From Argopecten irradians (lineage: Eukaryota; Mollusca; Bivalvia; Pectinida; Pectinidae): a stretch of 64,000 nt of DNA. A program made the position numbers and the translations under genes. The stretch's first letter is position 1; each line of letters opens with the position of its first letter. The notes under the pieces were generated by a model. The model was not told the DNA's origin. It saw nothing but the letters and a program-made list of their open reading frames with translations, and ran no database searches. The stretch is from positions 42,987,338 to 43,051,337 of the forward strand of contig NC_091134.1 in the NCBI RefSeq assembly GCF_041381155.1, read 5' to 3'. Below, in pieces: positions 36,201 through 47,712 of this stretch.

Positions 36201-39200
36201 ACTGATACGTCCAGTTATCAGGTATGGTACAGCTCTGGTCCGTGGAATTTGTCTCCTTTATATGGTCACACGGCGATCCACCATATTTTTCTACGCGAGA
36301 AAACAGCTCTGGAAACCACATCCATAGTCCGTAGTATCTGACACAGAAAATCTTCTATTATTAAAGCGATAGTCAATGAAAGTATTTCTTTCTTTGATTT
36401 TAAATTAATGTCAGACATTTGAATAAATTGATTTTACTTTCAACAATATAAAAGCAAAATCAATTTTTCTATATCTCAAAATGGATTTGGTAGCTTTGAA
36501 AGATCGACTCCCTGCTCAAGGATGCATTAACCATATAAACGTCAACTGAATAGCACAAGGGAGGTAACTTGTTAATTAGTTTGATGGCAGAGCTAGAACT
36601 AAGTATTTACCCAAAACTGATGGTGAACGAAACTGTGAGTATAATAATAGTGGAGCGACGAAGAGGGGAACGAAGGAGCTCATATGTTGTGTTTAGTAAC
36701 TGAAACAAAGATTATAATTAATTATTATCCATGGGCAAAACCATCATCTAGGTCCATAAAGTATTCTGTTGGACTTTTGAACAATATCAATTACTGGTTA
36801 CATTTTTTTAAGCTGTAATTTCTTATATATTTGAAATTTTCTGTTCATTGGAAACAAAGTTTAGCAAGATCTTTTTAACATGTTCTTGTCCAGTTAGAAG
36901 TTCAAATTATAATAACTTTATAACTTATAAAGCATGCTTAAATTCAGACACCCCATTTGACATTTCAGGTGGAGTCTCATACATGACACTTCTGATGGAA
37001 ATATCTCTGAAATTGAATTACCTGAGTTATAGACCTTGAACCACATGTCTTGGTGATATTCTTGTGGGCATTCGATCGATGAGCAGAGTCGGATTTGTTA
37101 TCTGATGATAGTACAATGGTCTCAACCTAATAAAACATCACATTAGTTAATAAATGCTTTACTGTGACAGAGCAAAATCGATAAATCACATTTAGTCAAG
37201 TATTCTGGATATGCATAATCCAGAGTTGTCTATCCCTTCAAGTAGGTTTGATTGAAATGTCATGTGTTTGTGAGCGTAACATCATATTTTTTTTAGAGAA
37301 AACGACATAAATTTCACTCACAAATCAATGATGTCACAATGGATACCTACTCACAAGGGGGATAACTTTAGAAAAGACAGAATATGCTACTAAGACAAGA
37401 TACAGTAACAGATACTTACATCATAAGGCAAAATAGCATGGGGATTATTGACTTCGTAAACTTTTTTTAGCACTGCAGCAGCCTGCTCATCTTTACCAAC
37501 CTGCAATGTAGAAAATATATGATGAAAGCGTATATGCATAACCTAAACAGCTTTTCACTTTTAAAATGTAATAGTTACAGCAGTTTAATTATTTTGTAGA
37601 CATCTTAAAGTTATTAGCTTACTATCAATACTACACTTATCATAACTTCCTGAATAAACTTTCAATGCAAAATTTTGAATTCATGGACATCACTATTTCC
37701 TATATTGGTGGTTTTCAAGCTAAATTGAGTAGCACTTTAAAATCCCTGACAGAACACTTACACTAAGTAGGAATTTTGGACTCTCGGGCATCAAGAAGAA
37801 AAGTGCAGCTGAAGATAGACTGGGAAATGTACAGATTGCAATAAAGATTCTCCAACTGTCATAGGTAAAATCTGGTGAGGAATAGCCAATGTCCAGAGGG
37901 ACAATGATCCACGCCAAACCTAAAACAACAACATAGGCAACATCAAACTCAGAACCCATGGTGATACAAGGTTTAGATTTCAAACACAGTTACCATGGTG
38001 ATACAAACATAAAACAATAACCATTGTGACACAAACATAAAGTAGTTACCATGGTGACACACACATAGAACACACACATTAAACCCACAATCAGATTCCT
38101 AAGGAAGCTACATAGGAAATTTGAGACAGATCCCTTGAGTACTTTCTGAGAAATAGCAGTAACAAACTTCAAGTACCAAAATCCAAGATGGCTGCCTGTT
38201 GGTCATCTCCAAACTTCAACTAATGAAATCCAAGATGGCGGCTGATTCGGCCATCTTGTTGACTGATCAGTCCCAAAATGCAATATGCAGAACTAGGACC
38301 CTAGAGGAACCTACAAATGCAATATGCAGAACTAGGACCCTAGAGGAACCTACAAATGGTATGTAAGACAGATCCTTTCAGTACGTTTGAGAAATAGTGA
38401 TACTCGAACTATCAAAATCTAAGATGACTGCCTGTTGACCATCTTATTGACTGATTGGTCCCAAAATAAAATATAAACAACTATAGGTCCTAGGGAAACC
38501 TACATATGAAACTAGAGAAAGATTCCTTCAGTATTTACTGAGAAATAGCGATTACAAGAATTGCAAATGGGCAGACAGATGGACCACGGATGAAAGGCAA
38601 TATGAATAGACCATCATCTGATGATGGTGGGATAAAATGTTCAAAATGTGAAAATTAACAGTTACCAAGGTAATGCAAACATAATATTGATATTATTACA
38701 ATAACTGAATTTAATTACCATGGTAAAAATACATCTGCCACAGCTGTGACACAACTAAACACAGTACATCCACAACTTATGGCCATGGTAATAATAAAAA
38801 CAACATTAAAAAGAATATTTAATATTGGGCAAGTTATTTCATTTCCCAACAGAAATTCAATGCATCAGAATTACCTGCTGCAATAATGTTACCAAACATC
38901 CAGAATGTAGCTAGGACACTGATCATAGTTCCTCGTCTGTCTTTTGGCTGGAACTCGGTGAAGTATGAAAAGATTACAGGAATACTTCCCCCAACACTGA
39001 AACAGATCATACAGATGTCAGTAAGCATAGAATACCATAACAAAAGAATAATAGGGACAAAGTGATTAGTGTATTTAGAGGCAACCTTTTGTTATTATGG
39101 ACATACATGCATAACAAGGAAAAGTTACAAATTGTTATTATTTTTATAATCATTTCAAATATTCAATGAAATTACTTCAATTAAATTTTGAACTATACTT

Positions 39201-42200
39201 TTATTTTCTTATATCATTTAAAGAATCAGATACAGATGTGTGGGTTTGGGTTTCTCTAATTCAACAGACAGCTATTTAAAGACATACATAGTTAGAAGAT
39301 GGACGAAAAGTGTAGTAACCAGAGAAAAACATAAGCCTACAGTCAGAACCTGGCACTGACCCATGTGGGGTTTTTGAACTAATTGGTACAGTTGTATGGT
39401 GGGCTAAGGTCAGTAATTAGCTTCATTACCCTATCCCACTGATCAGCCTCATCAATAAGAACACCCAGAATCTTTGACAGAAACTTGAGGAAAGTGCTCC
39501 GAGGCCATTGACAGTGAGTGAGCCTAGTAAGATCTGTCTCCGACCGAAATGGTCTGCCAGGGATCCCCAGCCATAACCACCTATCATCATCCCTAGAAAT
39601 AAAATGATTAATAAATAGAGGATCTTACAAGCGTCGTAAAGTGTGGCTATATGTAATATGAAATTTATCAACCAAGTTCAATGATTTGATTTGTCATGAC
39701 CCATACATTATAGAAATACAAGTAAAATCCAGCTGGACTGTTATGCTGGTTGTTTCAGTGGAGTTGTTATTTCGCAGTTTTAAGGGATTTAAGGGCTTTA
39801 TGGCTGCGAAAATTGTATCCATGAAAAAGGAAAAATGGACTAATTATATACTCTTAGAACCAAATCGCAAATTATTAAACCGTAAAAATATAATTTTCTC
39901 GCTTTTAATCCAAATCGCTAATATTTTAATTTGAGAAATGAATTGACTATACTGCATACAGTATATATTAAGAAAATGATAAGTAATAATGACGCAGTGT
40001 CTGAAAGTGACTGTGGATTTTCTATAGACAATCAGTCTACAGAAAAATAAAACGTACTCTATGGCCCCAGTCATTTTTTCATAGACCTGTTTTATTATCA
40101 CATATTGTTACCAAAGTAAATGAAAGAAGACTACCTTAACTTTTGTGGACTTACCAACAAATATGATGGAGTTGAGCCATCCCTTGTCGTTAGAAGTGAG
40201 ATTTAGATCACACTGGGCTGCTGGTAAAACAAAGGAGATGGAGAGGACTTCAATGGCGTCACTAGACACGGCCCATCCACACAAAGCCAGCACCAGATAG
40301 TGAAACTTTCCATAGCCTGGTTACAAAACACATAGGAGTATACACCATGTCATTAGAACCTGAATATGCTAAGAAAACTTTCTACTATGGCTTGTAAAAT
40401 TCTGACTTCAAATCATGGCATTTAATTGTCTCCCAGCATCTACAGATATCTGAGTTTCTGTATATTTTAATTCTCACAAGCATTATGTCCATGAGCATCA
40501 AAAGCATCAATGCAAAATAGTGTATACTCTACAAACCTGTTTTGGTTATTGCCTCCTCGTAAGTAGTTACATACAGGTTCTCTGTAAAATAAAACATGCA
40601 AGTTTTTAGATGGATTTTATAAAAATTGTATAAAATACATGCATACATACTAAACACTTACAATCATAATTAAAATTTGTACCTAATCTTTATTTGATAA
40701 TGCTGATAGAAAAAGTAGACATGCACACTGTATAGAAAACTTTTGTACTGTGTAATATACTTTTATACTGAATACTAGAATATAAGAAATCATTTGATGT
40801 TGTAAGTTTACAAAGTTCTTGTGCTTCTATAGAACTGGAACCTGATGAGTATTTAAAGTGCTACTGATCAGTTTCACCTCCTTCCATAGTAACACACAAT
40901 ACTATATAGGACACACTGACACGAACACCAACAGGTGTTGACATAACAATACATCTCTTCAACATCCATGTACAGTGTATATGATGATAATCAGTAAATA
41001 TGTATGAATGCCATGGTCTAGATCTGGTAGTTACTATAACAAGTCAAATCTGAGCCAATCTGTGTTTATATAAATACATATGCCTGTATACGGTTGACCT
41101 ACTTCACAAAAACTTTGTATTTTATTTACCACAGGCTTTGACTCCTATGCCATATATAGTATTTTACATACCCGTATATAATATAGATGTGATATATATA
41201 TTAATGTAGCATGTACTTGTAATGGATAACAAAAATTTAACAAAAGAGTCGGATAATAATTTGTCCCACAGCTGTTACTGCTCATCAGAGTAAGTTTTTT
41301 AATTAAATTAATCTATGACAAAATTGATAAATATACTACATGTATTTTAGCTATGAAGCATTAAGTTTAGCTGTAGGAAGTCATTTCTAAACCTTTACTT
41401 AATACTTGTTATATGTCTTCAAAATTTAACTTTCTACTTTTTTTATTCATAATTTTTGGTGATTTATCATCACCTGATGAAGCATTTGGGACAATTTAAG
41501 CACAGTCGAAGCACCAATTGAAATTAGTTTTTTTTTTTATCTGAAATAAATTGGTTCTAATGAAATATATATACATGTACATTGTAGTTAGTATATCCCT
41601 GTGACATGCATGCTGATGTCCAATACAGCCAGTTTGTGCAAAGCTAAAAATAACTTGCTCTCTTCTATACACATTGGTGGTAGCTATACATGTCTTGTAG
41701 CCTTACCACAAACTGACATCAGTAGAGTAAGGCAATTTTTGTTGTATAAGGAAAATGAAAATAGCACTAACAAGTAGATCTGAAAAATCATATAACTGAT
41801 CATATAAACGATAGTTATGTTAGAAAATTAACTCCAGTGATCATGTATTTTTCCTTTAATACAAATTATTTACCAATCCTATACAATTGTGATATGTTTT
41901 TATTATGTATATATTCACAGCTAGACAAACGGCTGTGGCCAAACATATACCAGATATGATATATTTGCATGCAATTTGTATAACATACATGTCTTGTAGT
42001 GTAGTGTTCTGTATATAAACTTCTCTAAATTGTTTCTCTAAAACAAAGAGTTCCATAAAACACATCTGGACCTAATTATAGGTTAATAAAAAGAATTACT
42101 GAACACAAGCTGAATATCCATAGTGAAAACTGACAAGCTTAAATCTGATATTTATTGATAGCTTAATGATAGCAGATCAAGCAGCCATCTCCAATTTCAG

Positions 42201-45200
42201 ACTGACACTGATACTAGGCCATGGCTCAATACCATTTCAGACAGATTTCCACTCAACCTCTCCCGCCTCCCTTTGAAATGAATGTATTGCCTGTGGTGGA
42301 TGCCTGGGTGATGGTTTTGGGAGGCTGTTGTATGTTGGTGTAGTGTCTTCATGTAATAGTGGTATCTTGTATGTTTTATAAAAGCACACTGTCATTAATA
42401 TTGATCATGATCAGCACATTGAATTTTTATGCAGAGGCAGTTTAGAGTTACTACAACTTTTTTATCAACACTCTAGTGGAGGCTTCAGCCTTCGGCCTAA
42501 CAGGGCCGGGGCAAACACTCAACTTGAGGCCAAATTGAGGCAGTAAAATGTAGTAGCCAGTAGCCTTCACCTCTGGGTTCAAGTTGGAAACACACCTAAG
42601 ACACTTGTGAGGTACTGATCAAATGTCAGTGCTTTTTCTTCAGGTACTCCAACGCTAGCCTTCCTCTAACCTGGCATATCTTTATGATCAGGGTTACTAA
42701 TGGGGACATACATTCAATCAGGTGTCAATATCATTACCTATGGGCCCCGTAGTACACATTAACATACAATGACTATGATTTATAAACAAAGAAACTCCAA
42801 ACAGTATTACTTGTCTTCCCAAACAATTTTAATGTGATAAAAGTTTCATCAACATGTTTAGTCGAGTATCTACATATATAAGTTCTCTGTGATCACAGCC
42901 AATGAGAAGCCTATGACTCATCAGCAATCAAAAACATGTTATCAAACAAACCCATAACTGCCATATCTGGTTATGGTATCTCTAGTATTAAATATATACA
43001 TTTGCAATTTACAGAGTTATCTGCCCTTTGGTAGGTATTAATTGTAATATAATGTTTAAACGAGTTTCTACCACAATAGGGGGTGTTATTCAACTCTCAT
43101 GACATTGAATAAACACTGCAGCTGTTGATTAACAATTTGTTTATACCACACGTGGTATAAACTCTGTACGCATTCTGATTGGCTGACACGATGAACTTTG
43201 ACCGAACTACTTCTTTCCCAGTGTCACGTCATCATTGTCACCGTCATCAATAATCGATTGACGTCATTCTATGTTGTGATGGCCGCTTGACGTCCAAAAC
43301 TGCTGTTGGAAAGCGTATGCGCCGTGGTCATTGTGTCATAATACGTGACGTTTTCATACATGTTAAATTGACCTTTATTACTAATTATACATCTTGCCGG
43401 ACAAGAATTTTACTGCTGAGTTTCGTAGTTTTAACGTTTATGAACGTTTATCTTGACGGTAATGGCTTGATGATTATCTGGCGGGAAATAGACGATGCCA
43501 TGTCGTGCGAATGCTTTTACATGTATACATGTAGTCCGACATTGAGTTTTATTTTCTGGAAGCAATTTTGAAGATTTGAACTCAATAAGACGTTAAATGA
43601 GTATTTTTTGACCCTAAAGATTAGAAGAATTTGATATCGACGGATTCTTTATCAAACGATGACTTTTGAATACTAATTAGAGTCTTTTTGCTGATGAAAA
43701 TATTACTACACCTTATTTGCATATCTCGGTAAATACATGTTACCGTATCCCTGCCGTATTTCTATCGGCTAAAACCGAATATTATTGTGGTAGAAACAGG
43801 TCACACTACTCGTGGTTGTTGAATATTGAATTTATTCCACACTCGTAAGTTATTTTTTAAAAGTTACAAAAGACACTCGCTAATTAAAGCTCGTGTCTTT
43901 TGTAACTTTTAAAAAATAACTCAATCGTGTGGAATAAATTCAATATTCAACAACCACTCATTGTGTAACCTCTATGTAACTTCGTATTATTTAGAAAAAA
44001 ACAACACAATTTTCACTTACAAAATAATGATGTCATAATCAGTATACCTATCAATACACTAAGACAGCTGAATTGCTATTTCATCAAGTGCTCCATTCCT
44101 TATAGAATTTTTATTTACTGTGGCAGCTATGTAATATAATGAATACTCTTGGTTTTAACTTAGAATTCTTCAATACCATTGTAACATACTGACATGCACA
44201 TATATACATATATACTTATATTCTTTTCTCTGTTATTTATTTATGTTGATTATCTCGTTTCAATATTCAATAATCGACTATTATCTTGGAACAAATGAAA
44301 GTGACCATCTGTCACCTATCATTATTTAGTTACATAATATATTACTTTAATTGCTAAATATAACGGTCGAGCCACACATACCATAAGGCAATTTAATTAG
44401 ACATCTATATGTATTCATTTGTATATACAGTCTTCTATATTTATCTTTGATAATGAATATAGACAGATGGATAATTATCAATCTAATTGAATTGAATTTT
44501 CATTATATCTACTCCATAAACAATGTTGTGGAATTTCCAGAGTAAATATATATAATGGACATCAAATTTTACTTAAATTGAATATTTATCATTAAGGAAA
44601 TCCAGCAGCACACATTATCTAAAGAACAACCGTACCTATTCAAATTATGAAAGTTGAATACATTGTATTTTGTCATTTAATTGCTTTTTGTTTTTAACTG
44701 AACAGGTCGAAGAATAGAAAAATAAGTCGAAAATTGATTTCATTCCGCAAATAGAAGTTGGATGCATATAAACAAAATCAGCCACATCTATGAAAGATAA
44801 CTATATATCCACTCTATGATTTTGATGCAGTCTGTATAATGTAATTGTTAATAATTCATACATATTTCTCTTACAGTAATCAAAGTCAACCATTATTCTA
44901 ATATTTTTGTTTCATTTCCAATGTGCATTAAGTTTATTATTTGTTATAATTCAGAATAATTGATTAGTAAATGTATGTGATCAAAATTATAAACACGTGG
45001 AACTGTTCAAACATTTTATCATTCAAACTGATGCATATCTAGCTATAGAAATTCCAGCACTTGACCTATGGACTATTTCAAGTATGAGACTTTTAAAAGT
45101 GCTAATCCCCAATTCAAGTAGTCTTCAAGCATTGACCTTATATTCAATTAACCCTCCTGTTCAAACTATGGTTGAACAAAGTTGATCATCGTGTGGCTGC

Positions 45201-46809
45201 ATAGCTTATACCCATAATTATTAATTTGAGCACAACGGTTACCGTTTATTTCTGTAAATAGCAATTAAAACGTCACAATATCAAATTGCTATTCCTATAT
45301 AATTCTATCATTAGAAGACAACAACGATAAAATTTTGAAATAATTCTTATTTACTCAAATTACTATTGGCTCTAACCAATTTTCATATATGATAGTTTAT
45401 ACTTTCATAAATGAAGATCAATATAGGTGCAGGCAAAGGTTAATAAATATGAGATGTGTGCTATATACATGTGATATGGGTCAACAAGTGCGAGATGTGC
45501 TTCTACATTTGTGATATTGGTCAATAAATGTGAGATGTGTGCTATATACATGTGATATTGGTCAATAAATGTAAGATGTGTGCTATATGCATGTGATATT
45601 GGTCAATAAATTTGAGATGTGTGCTATATACATGTGATATTGGTCAATAAATGCGAGATGTGTGCTATATACATGTGATATTGGTCAATAAATGTGAGAT
45701 GTGTGCTATATACGTGTGATATTGGTCAATAAATGTGAGATGTGTGCTATATACATGTGATATGGGCATTATGGGTCAATAAATGTGAGATGTTTGTTAA
45801 GTGATATGGCTCTAGTCTGGCTGAATAAATATGAAATGTGTGTTATGTGAAATGGGTCAATAAATGTGAAATGTGTGTTTTGTGAAAAGGGTCAATAAAT
45901 GTGAAATTTGTGTTATGTGAAATGGGTCAATAAATGTGAAATGTGTGTAATGTGAAATGGGTCAATAAATGTGAAATATGTGTTATGTGAAATGGGTCAA
46001 TAAATGTGTGTTATGTGAAATGGGTTAATAAATGTGAAATGTGTGTTATGTGAAATGAGTCAATATGCAAAATATGTGTTATGTGAAATTGGTCAATAAA
46101 TGTGAAATGGGTGTTTTGTGAAATGGATCAATAAATGTGAGATATGGGCTAATTAAAGTGCTATCGGGAAAATATGGCCAGAAGGCTGAAGCAACGTTGT
46201 TTTTTTTTATAAAAGCAAATGCTAAGCTGTTTAAAATGATGCACCACTCCAGATAAAATTTAGTGGTCTGTAAAAAACAGAAAATAGTGATGAATTAAAT
46301 TGATTTAAAGTCTCCACATGTTCTTTGCTTGTAATGAAACTTTAAGCTTTATAGCAATAGAGAAAGCTACCAGGTACATTGTACTTAGAAAATTTGAGAA
46401 AGATTTACAGTAAAACCTGCCTTAGCGACACCCTCAATATAAAGACAATGCACTTGCCCGATAAGAATTGTGTGCGATTGATTTTTGCAAATTTCGTGAT
46501 GAAGGTAAGTTCGCAACAGTTTAACTTAGAGTGTTGATATCTCCAATAATTATGTTTAAAGGCATTTCTTTTTTATTTTAAATTTGCAGAATTAAATATT
46601 CACAAGTATACATCCTGTACTTTGAAATGGAAACCTCAAAATTTTAGTAGTCATGAAATTGAGTTTACAGTAGCTAAGATAATTAAAACTACACATGCAA
46701 GCCATATAATGACTGTAACAGTTCTAGTATACTCACGTTGTCCTCTGTCTTCAGTACTATCCATCAGACGGGACCGCTCATTAGAAGGTATCTCATTATC
46801 ATCCATCAT
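30227..46809 (-). CDS. SV2: SV2-like vesicle transporter (major facilitator superfamily), 12 exons
   Basis: SV2 proteins are 12-helix vesicle membrane proteins of the sugar/organic-cation MFS branch. Exons in transcription order: 46809-46737, 40581-40537, 40316-40155, 39592-39430, 38996-38875, 37919-37762, 37500-37420, 37126-37022, 36699-36611, 36337-36114, 30985-30832, 30410-30227. All have GT/AG borders and matching phases, giving 519 residues. Family marks are DAIEV...FVLPAAQCDL (helix 1), MFS motif GSLADHFGRRQ (103-113), GIGVGGSIPVIFSYFTEF (147-164), PESPKFLL (233-240), GYYGLWMWFPE (333-343), the second MFS motif MDKLGRK (398-404), AWNALDVLQAELFP (442-455) and SLKLP near the end. The SVOP branch fits less well at the GIGVGGSIP block. 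The luminal loop after helix 7 (about 344-377) is short, with N-glycosylation sites at N363 and N374 and two cysteines; vertebrate SV2s have a much larger domain there. The start could also be the in-frame ATG at 46815. Expression in neurons or secretory cells is inferred. Confidence 0.92.
31213..33371. mobile_element. Tc1/mariner-like remnant with long inverted ends and TA borders
   Basis: The left end CTGCCGTTCTATCATAAGAT (31213-31232) is inverted at the right (ending 33371); the inverted similarity runs about 130 bp with a few changes. TA lies immediately outside each end (31211-31212 and 33372-33373). Inside, plus strand 32500-32760, a broken frame reads VRERVQKMYNDWVSYG and then, after a frameshift, ISKAVGVGKSTCRNIANLYE. 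This is a helix-turn-helix of the kind at the N-terminus of Tc1/mariner transposases. No DDE catalytic region remains, so the copy is dead. It lies in the intron between SV2-like exons 10 and 11. Confidence 0.7.
31381..31836. mobile_element. Inverted repeat nested inside the Tc1-like remnant
   Basis: The left arm 31381-31553 and right arm 31663-31836 are almost exact reverse complements: GTTTAAAATCACAGGGACTT on the left, CCCTGTGTTTAAAATGG on the right. About 110 bp separate them. It is probably a foldback MITE that jumped into the older element. The minus-strand reading frames at 31253-31880 are parts of these arms. Confidence 0.8.
33432..35513 (+). mobile_element. AAGAGGCCC-type repeat element with internal 320-330-bp units and a 3' hairpin
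   Basis: The element opens ACAAGAGGCCCATGGGCC then TTAACGGTCACCTGAG. It then contains five or six tandem units of about 320-330 bp, each with a CCCCTCCCCAGGGGG block and AAACTATAGTAAACTTGACC (positions near 33806, 34125, 34451, 34779 and 35106). It closes with a run of ACGACGGACG and a stem-loop, GGTCACTTGAGAC-TTC-GTCTCAGGTGACC, at 35482-35510. The stem sequence echoes the GGTCACCTGAG near the start. It encodes nothing. The hairpin near the end recalls Helitrons, but the class is not settled. It lies in an SV2-like intron. Confidence 0.75.
38279..38357. repeat. 39-bp perfect tandem duplication in an SV2-like intron
   Basis: CAATATGCAGAACTAGGACC and the following 19 bases occur twice, starting at 38281 and 38320. 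The surrounding 38170-38560 is a looser set of related units with ATCCAAGATGGC motifs. Confidence 0.8.
42556..42740 (+). mobile_element. Degenerate copy of the tRNA-derived SINE
   Basis: The order of motifs matches the intact SINE at 3905-4105: CACCTCTGGG, a decayed B box (GGTTCAAGTTGGA), GGTACTGATC, a CTTTTTCTTCAGGTACTCC block and CTTCCTCTAAC. Many changes and no visible target duplication indicate an old insertion. It lies in intron 1 of the SV2-like gene. Confidence 0.6.
43064..43797. mobile_element. Putative DNA element with 15-bp inverted ends
   Basis: GTTTCTACCACAATA at 43064-43078 is exactly inverted at 43783-43797. The interior includes a short palindrome TTTATACCACACGTGGTATAAA (43140-43161) and a frame of 94 codons (43287) with no recognisable domain. 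Confidence 0.5.
43812..43957. repeat. 146-bp near-perfect palindrome
   Basis: The arms of about 66 bp begin GTGGTTGTTGAATATTGAAT and contain TTTTTTAAAAGTTACAAAAG. The loop is CTAATTAAAG-like. It lies directly next to the element at 43064-43797, in intron 1 of the SV2-like gene. Confidence 0.88.
45420..46150. repeat. Two-stage minisatellite: 41-bp units followed by related 35-bp units
   Basis: At 45420-45780 units carry GGTCAATAAATGTGAGATGT then GTGCTATATACATGTGATATT, repeating every 41 bp (45521, 45562, 45603). From about 45780 the unit shortens to 35 bp (GGTCAATAAATGTGAAATGT then GTGTTATGTGAAATG). The second type looks like the first after a 6-bp loss and fresh amplification. Confidence 0.92.
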
Positions 46810-46937
46810 TATCATTAATTGTAAGACTGAAATATACCTGGGGAATCTTTTACTGATCCAGCTAGTTCCATATCAGGATCACAACCTACAACAGATACAT
46901 ACAACATAGTAAATATAAGCATTGAACATCTTCCATT

Positions 46938-47013
46938 TGGCATTCATAGCCAATATCGCGCTTCATGGAATTTGCTACTGTCCCATTGGCATTCATATTG
47001 GCTATGAATGCAA
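46938..47013. repeat. Short hairpin near the SV2-like 5' end
   Basis: GGCATTCATAGCCAATAT (46939-46956) faces ATATTGGCTATGAATGC (46996-47012) over a 40-bp loop. Probably a small MITE. Confidence 0.6.
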
Positions 47014-47491
47014 ACTGAAAAAGATATTCAATGCTACATAATTTTTAAAGAATATTTTGCTGGATACAGAACCTGGGTTGATCAGTGTTTGAGGGCGAAC
47101 AGGTTTTTAAAGGAGGGAGTAATGCAGCAAAATTTAGTTGTAATAATTAATGCATATTATTATACCTCACTTTCATTTAGAATGTTCTGATTGGATCAAA
47201 CTTGATAACATGACATTGAATAAGTTAGATGTTTCCCCGGAATTGGAAGGAGAGGGAAATAACCCCAGGGAAATAACCCCTTTGAAGCTCGCCACGTTAT
47301 CGGAAGTTGACGTCATCTGCAACGTCAACCAACAATAGCAACGCTGTTGCTCTCTTTTTTTTACAGCTGGACTAATTTAGCAACGTTATTGTTGGGAAAT
47401 ATCTTCGTGAGTTATTTTACCAGAGATTTTTTCTTTTAGTTTTGTTTAGCATAATAAAATAATTTTGTCCCTATATGTTTGGATACATATT

Positions 47492-47570
47492 GAATTATCT
47501 CCGTGGAAATGATTATTTTCTCTCAGGCATTGCCCTCAAGAAAAATAATTCTTTCCAAGGAGACAATTCT
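47492..47570. repeat. Imperfect hairpin of about 30-bp arms
   Basis: GAATTATCTCCGTGGAAAT on the left faces the reverse complement of GAATTGTCTCCTTGGAAAG on the right, with the arms continuing through ATTATTTT. The loop holds CAGGCATTGCCC. Confidence 0.65.
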
Positions 47571-47606
47571 AGAAGTATCCCTCCACAGAGGGCAATAATT
47601 GTATAT

Positions 47607-47712
47607 TAAGGATGTTCCGAACAGTCATCGAATGCGTCGATCGTTCGGACCTCCTTGAGTCAATGAGTGCATTCGGAACTGCACATGAAAACTCTTTTGT
47701 GACTAAGATTAT
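47607..47712 (+). repeat. Second copy of the dispersed repeat seen at 1-107
   Basis: Starts TTAAGGATGTTCCGAACAGT and ends GTGACTAAGATTAT; it is the reverse complement of the left edge of the window with few changes. Its TTAAGGATGT start is shared with the TTAA-flanked element at 11840-12843, but the rest differs. Confidence 0.75.
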
